Assembly (NCBI GenBank): GCA_030272155.1
Contig: CP126199.1
Coordinates: 1,116,001-1,180,000, forward strand
Length of the DNA: 64,000 bases
Source: Tetradesmus obliquus
Lineage: Eukaryota > Chlorophyta > Chlorophyceae > Sphaeropleales > Scenedesmaceae
Reading direction: 5' to 3'
This document shows positions 60,501 through 64,000 of this stretch, piece after piece. The number at the start of each line of letters is the position of its first letter. Within the stretch, counting starts at the first letter, position 1. A program made the position numbers and the translations under genes. The notes under the pieces were generated by a model. That model searched no databases and had not been told where the DNA came from. It worked only from the letters and a program-made list of their open reading frames with translations.

Positions 60501-63470
60501 CGAGGGTTGACCGAGGGTTGACCCTGTTTCTAGCCGGCGCCTTGCTGCATGCACGACTGCTGTCAATTGTGACACGCCTATCGCCTTCAAGCAGCTGAAG
60601 TTGAGAAAGCTTCCGTCACTTAGTGTGCTGTGGTGTTTACTAAGCAAGAAACCTGCCGCCTGCTGCTTTTATCTTTTGTCCTGTCAGGTGCTAGACGGCA
60701 CAGATGCAGTGCCGCGGCTGCTCAAGTTCCGCAGCGGCCACAGCGCGCCACCTGCAGTGGTGCGGCATTATGCAGAGGTAAGCAGTGCATCCTCACGCTC
60801 CTGCATACAGCATGGGCTGCAGGATTGTGTTGAGGTCTGCATGTGCATGCTCTGCTTGCTGCTCAGCACAGAGACCTCATGAGGGTTGCGTGTTCGTCGT
60901 CCACTACTGCTGAAAACACAAACCGCTCTTGGCAGCATCATTTCATCACCTGAGCAGCTACCCTCCTTGACTTGCCACACCGCAACAATCTACCGCACTT
61001 TTGTTTATGCATCCCGTTGTGCTGCAGGGCCTGCGGCTGCTCTCTGCGGGCGCTGACCGCAGCTTCCGGCTGTTCAGAACCCCGCTATCCTTTTGTATTT
61101 CCATCTGTATTCACAGCACTTGCCACACTTGCGCTGTTGTGCTGCAGGGGCTGCGGCTGCTGTCTGCTGGCGCTAACCGCAGCTTGCGGCTGTTCAGCAC
61201 CCCACTATCCTTTGTATTTCTATCTGTATCCACAGCACTTGCCACACTTGCGTGTTTGCGCCGCAGGGCCTGCGGCTGCTGTCTGCGGGCGCTGACCGCA
61301 GCTTCCGGCTGTTCAGCACCATCCAGGACCAGCAGAGCCGCGAGCTCAGCCAGAAGCACACAGCAGCACGCGCCAAGAAGCTCAAGGTCAGCGCGGAGGA
61401 GCTGAAGCTGCCAAGAGTTACACAGATGGCGGCCTGCGAGGTGCGTGGTTCGGTGGCAAAGTGATTTGAGCTTGCACGCAACAAGGAGTGAAACACAGCT
61501 GGCTGTGTGGTGCGAGTAAGCTGCCGCACGTGACGCAGCTGGCGGCCTGCGAGGTACGTGTGTGTTTTGCTTGTGTGCTTGTGTGCTTGTGTGGTTGTGT
61601 GCAGCGCAAAAGTGCGGCCGCACGGCGGGAGGAGAGTGGCATGGGGGTGCTTGTTTAGGTGTGTGTGGTCTTATGGTGAGGTGCACTGCACTGAGTGCAT
61701 GTGGGTGTGTGTTACTGCACGCAGCAAAGATGGGTAACACAGGGCGGCTGTGTGTGTTGCAAGAGGTAGTGATGTTTGGATTGCTTTGACAGATTGGTTA
61801 GCGGTCGCTGTTGCTGAATGTGCCATGCAGCAGCTGCCTCCTGGCTCGACTATCACAGCCTGGTGTGTCTGGAGCCGCTTGCGTGCATGCCGTGCCACTC
61901 TCCTGGTGTTACATGTGTGTGCTCGTCCCTTACAATCGTGCAGCACCAACAACGTGCTGTGCTGCTGCATCTCCCTCTCTCTTTGCACGCAGACGCGCGA
62001 GCGAGACTGGGCAAACGTGGTAACATGCCACGCCGGCGACCCTGCTGCATACACGTGGCGCCTTGCACACTTCACACTTGGCGAGCACGTGCTGCTGCCG
62101 CCACCAGAGGAGCAGCAGGCGCCCGGCCAGCAGCTGCAGACAGCTGCAGCAGCAACTGCTGTGGCGGTTAGCTGCTGCGGCAACTTTGCGCTGGTGGGGA
62201 ATGATGCGGGGCGCGTTGACCGTTACAACTTGCAGAGCGGCATTCACAGAGGCAGCTACTGGCGCAAGCAGGCAGATGGTGAGTTTCCACAAGCAGTGCG
62301 AGTACTAGGTATACTGCCGTGCTAGTGCTGTCTGCTGCCCAGAAACATGAGTATTCCATCCTGTGTGGTTACAAGCTTAATACCTCGTCTCACTGTTTTG
62401 TTTTGCGACGAAATAGTTGAATCGATTGAACTGGCAGATGGTGAGTCATCACTGGCAGGAGGTGCTGCAAGTCATCTTGGGTATGCCTTTGAGTCGGCAG
62501 CATTGTAAGTTAAGTCCTTGCTACACTGTGCTAGTGCGTACTGCCATTGGGAAAAACATACGCATTTTCCTCCTCTGTTGTTGTATCACAGTTTCATACC
62601 TCCTCTCCCCGCTTTTGCAACAAAATTGGTCAAAGTCGATAACAATGGTCAAACCAACTATCCTGAACCCTCCCTGCTGTCCACGCTGCCCTGCGCAGGC
62701 GCCCTGCTCCTCGCGCACGAGTCAACAGTCGTAGGGCTAGGCTCCGACAGCTGCAACAAGCTGCTGGTCACTGTAGGCAGCGATGCAGCACTACGCACGT
62801 GGGACTTCCGCAAGCAAAGCCTTGCAGGGGAGCTTTTGCTGGACGCTGCTGCTACGCATTTAGCGCTGCACACGGGCTCTGACCTGGCGGCGGTGGGCTG
62901 TGTGGACCGCGTGGTGCGGCTGGTGGACATTGAGGCGTGCAGGGTGGTGCGGCGCTTCAGCGGGCACAGGTGGGGAAGTGCTGCTGTTGGGCTGTGGGGC
63001 TGTTCACTAGAGGATGATTGCTGCAGCTGGCAGCAACGACTGTCTCGTGTGGGGGGATCCTGCAAGCTCTGCTGTTGTAACTGCATCTGCTGCATCGAGC
63101 TGTGCACAGCAAGCTGTTTTCAAGAAAGAATATGTGTTTACCCGTGGCGGCAGTTGGCTGTGTGGACCGCGTGGTGCGGCTGGTGGACATTGAGGCGTGC
63201 AGGGTGGTGCGGCGCTTCAGCGGGCACAGGTGAGGATGTGCTGCTGCTGCTGTGAGGCGTGAATGAAGGGTGACTGCTGCTGCTGGCAGCGACAATGACC
63301 CGTTTGTTTGTGTTTTTTTGCTGCCCCGTGTGATGCAAGGTATGCAATCCTGCTGTGCGCTCAGCAAGCTTCGAGTAGCAGCTTGCAGGCCTGGAGTCGT
63401 ATGGTACTGGCAACCTTGGCTGCAGAGCTGGAGCCTGACTGCTGACTCAGCGCCCCCGACTACAACTTAC

Positions 63471-63518
<48 letters not shown>

Positions 63519-64000
63519 GCGCTGCAGTGACCGGCTGACTGACGTGGCCATTAGCGCAGACTGCCGCTGGCTGCTGACTGCCGGCATGGACTGCACGCTG
63601 CGCGTGTGGGACATCCCCGCCTCACAGTGCCTGCAGGTGGGTGGCGTTTGTTGAGCAGGCGTGCTTGCTGTTCTTCATGTAATACTTGTTCTGGTACTGC
63701 ACTTACTCGCGAATGCAGCACCTTTTTTGTTACGCAAGGCATAGGAGGTGCCTGCGCATGCTGCACCAGGAGCCTGCAGATGCGTGCATATCTGTTGTGG
63801 GTATCTACATGCAGCTGCCGCTACCCCAGCTGCGCTGGACGTGCTGATATGTGTTGTGCATGAGAAGCTGCGCAGCGACTTCTATGGTCAGTTGAGTCAT
63901 TCCTGCAACACACACCTAAACGCATGGCTGCTGCTGCATCCATTCTCACAGGTAATGCACATGGGCACGCCTGTCACCTCGCTCACCCTCAGCGGCAGCC
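57597..64000 (+). CDS. UTP21: UTP21/WDR36, UTP-B subunit of the SSU processome, 3' end outside window
   Basis: Thirteen exons are visible: 57597-57719, 57969-58013, 58345-58436, 58935-59061, 59376-59524, 59772-60001, 60295-60479, 60688-60777, 61267-61440, 61993-62278, 62699-62969, 63528-63636, 63952-64000 (cut by the edge). The start MSGPLFKPFRALGYI is at the first in-frame ATG and matches the family's N-terminus. Further landmarks: VPFAVQRRGKETYAVVSVG, LTFAATGAAI, VYAGHRAAVLQMLVLGD, HPDTYIKKLVIGGTDGSL, QLWNFKTQQLVHSFKSW, NSIKQWVLDGTDAVPRLL, KFRSGHSAPP, SAGADRSFRLFSTIQDQQS, DRLTDVAISADCRWLLTAG and CTLRVWDIPASQCLQ. These are tandem WD40 repeats of two propellers. UTP21 works in the nucleolus in early pre-18S rRNA processing with PWP2, UTP12, UTP13 and UTP18. 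The C-terminal UTP21 domain lies beyond the window. Confidence 0.93.
60484..60525 (+). repeat. TTGACC/GAGGG tandem repeat in UTP21 intron 7
   Basis: 'ttgaccgagggttgaccgag' and neighbours form three to four units of about 12-14 bp just after the donor. A similar loose cluster of TTGACCA is at 30808-30840. Confidence 0.75.
61020..61325 (+). repeat. Exon echo x3 of UTP21 exon 9 start
   Basis: A unit of about 119 bp ('gcagggcctgcggctgct', Leu-Ser-Ala-Gly-Ala-x-Arg-Ser-x-Arg-Leu-Phe, 'cccactatcctttgtatttc') begins near 61025, 61145 and 61263. The third continues as the true exon 9; the first two lead into stops. Confidence 0.95.
61405..61560 (+). repeat. Exon echo of UTP21 exon 9 end
   Basis: 'cagatggcggcctgcgaggt' at the true donor (after 61440) is repeated as 'cagctggcggcctgcgaggt' near 61537-61556, with the upstream codons also similar. 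Confidence 0.85.
62885..63235 (+). repeat. Exon echo of UTP21 exon 11 end, near identical
   Basis: About 82 bp ending in Arg-Arg-Phe-Ser-Gly-His-Arg and the donor ('cttcagcgggcacagg') occurs at 62893-62973 and again at 63152-63234 with almost no change, implying a recent copy. Confidence 0.95.
63472..63517. repeat. (CTG)15 run before UTP21 exon 12
   Basis: Triplet run about 10 bp from the acceptor of exon 63528-63636. Confidence 0.9.

Overview
The window is nuclear DNA of a green alga (Chlorophyta). The evidence is GC-rich, very intron-dense genes with GTGAG/GTGCG donors and GCAG acceptors, plant-type families (a CslA/CslC-like GT2 synthase, a strictosidine-synthase-like protein, a plant-style 2OG oxygenase), and many CAG/CTG triplet runs in introns and exons. 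This is the style of Scenedesmaceae/Sphaeropleales genomes; placement below phylum is inference. No bacterial, organellar or viral genes were recognised.

Layout. 1-933 (-): 5' part of an IBA57/CAF17-type iron-sulphur assembly factor, running off the left edge. 1590-6531 (-): glycoside hydrolase family 5 protein, head to head with 7594-12341 (+): CslA/C-like GT2 synthase with long polyQ tracts. 14007-19343 (+): strictosidine-synthase-like beta-propeller protein (first exon unresolved). 20119-22896 (+): unknown protein with a Glu/Asp-rich stretch. 24452-24751: a 300-bp MITE-like inverted-repeat element. 26014-27528 (+): small unknown protein. About 27.5-36.2 kb: gene-poor, mostly G/T-rich on the + strand. 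36212-39527 (-): secreted Cys-rich fasciclin protein. 40213-43578 (-): 2OG-Fe(II) oxygenase, head to head with 44694-52056 (+): MCM3. 53859-57074 (-): F-box/leucine-rich-repeat protein, head to head with 57597-64000 (+): UTP21/WDR36, running off the right edge. Reading frame and intron phase close through every proposed junction of the GH5, GT2, oxygenase, fasciclin, MCM3 and F-box models and through the visible UTP21 junctions.

Functionally the window mixes housekeeping genes (Fe-S assembly, replicative helicase, ribosome biogenesis) with wall and secretion genes (GT2 synthase beside GH5; fasciclin). Three gene pairs share short divergent intergenic regions.

The most striking pattern is 'exon echoes'. 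In most of the longer genes, short tandem duplications copy one exon end plus its splice junction (or the last exon end plus stop codon) into the neighbouring intron or 3' flank, usually 2-4 copies. I count more than 20 such sites. They leave decoy donors, acceptors and stops beside the real ones and appear to be a main way introns in this genome are lengthened. A second pattern is runs of CTG on the coding strand placed directly before the acceptor CAG.
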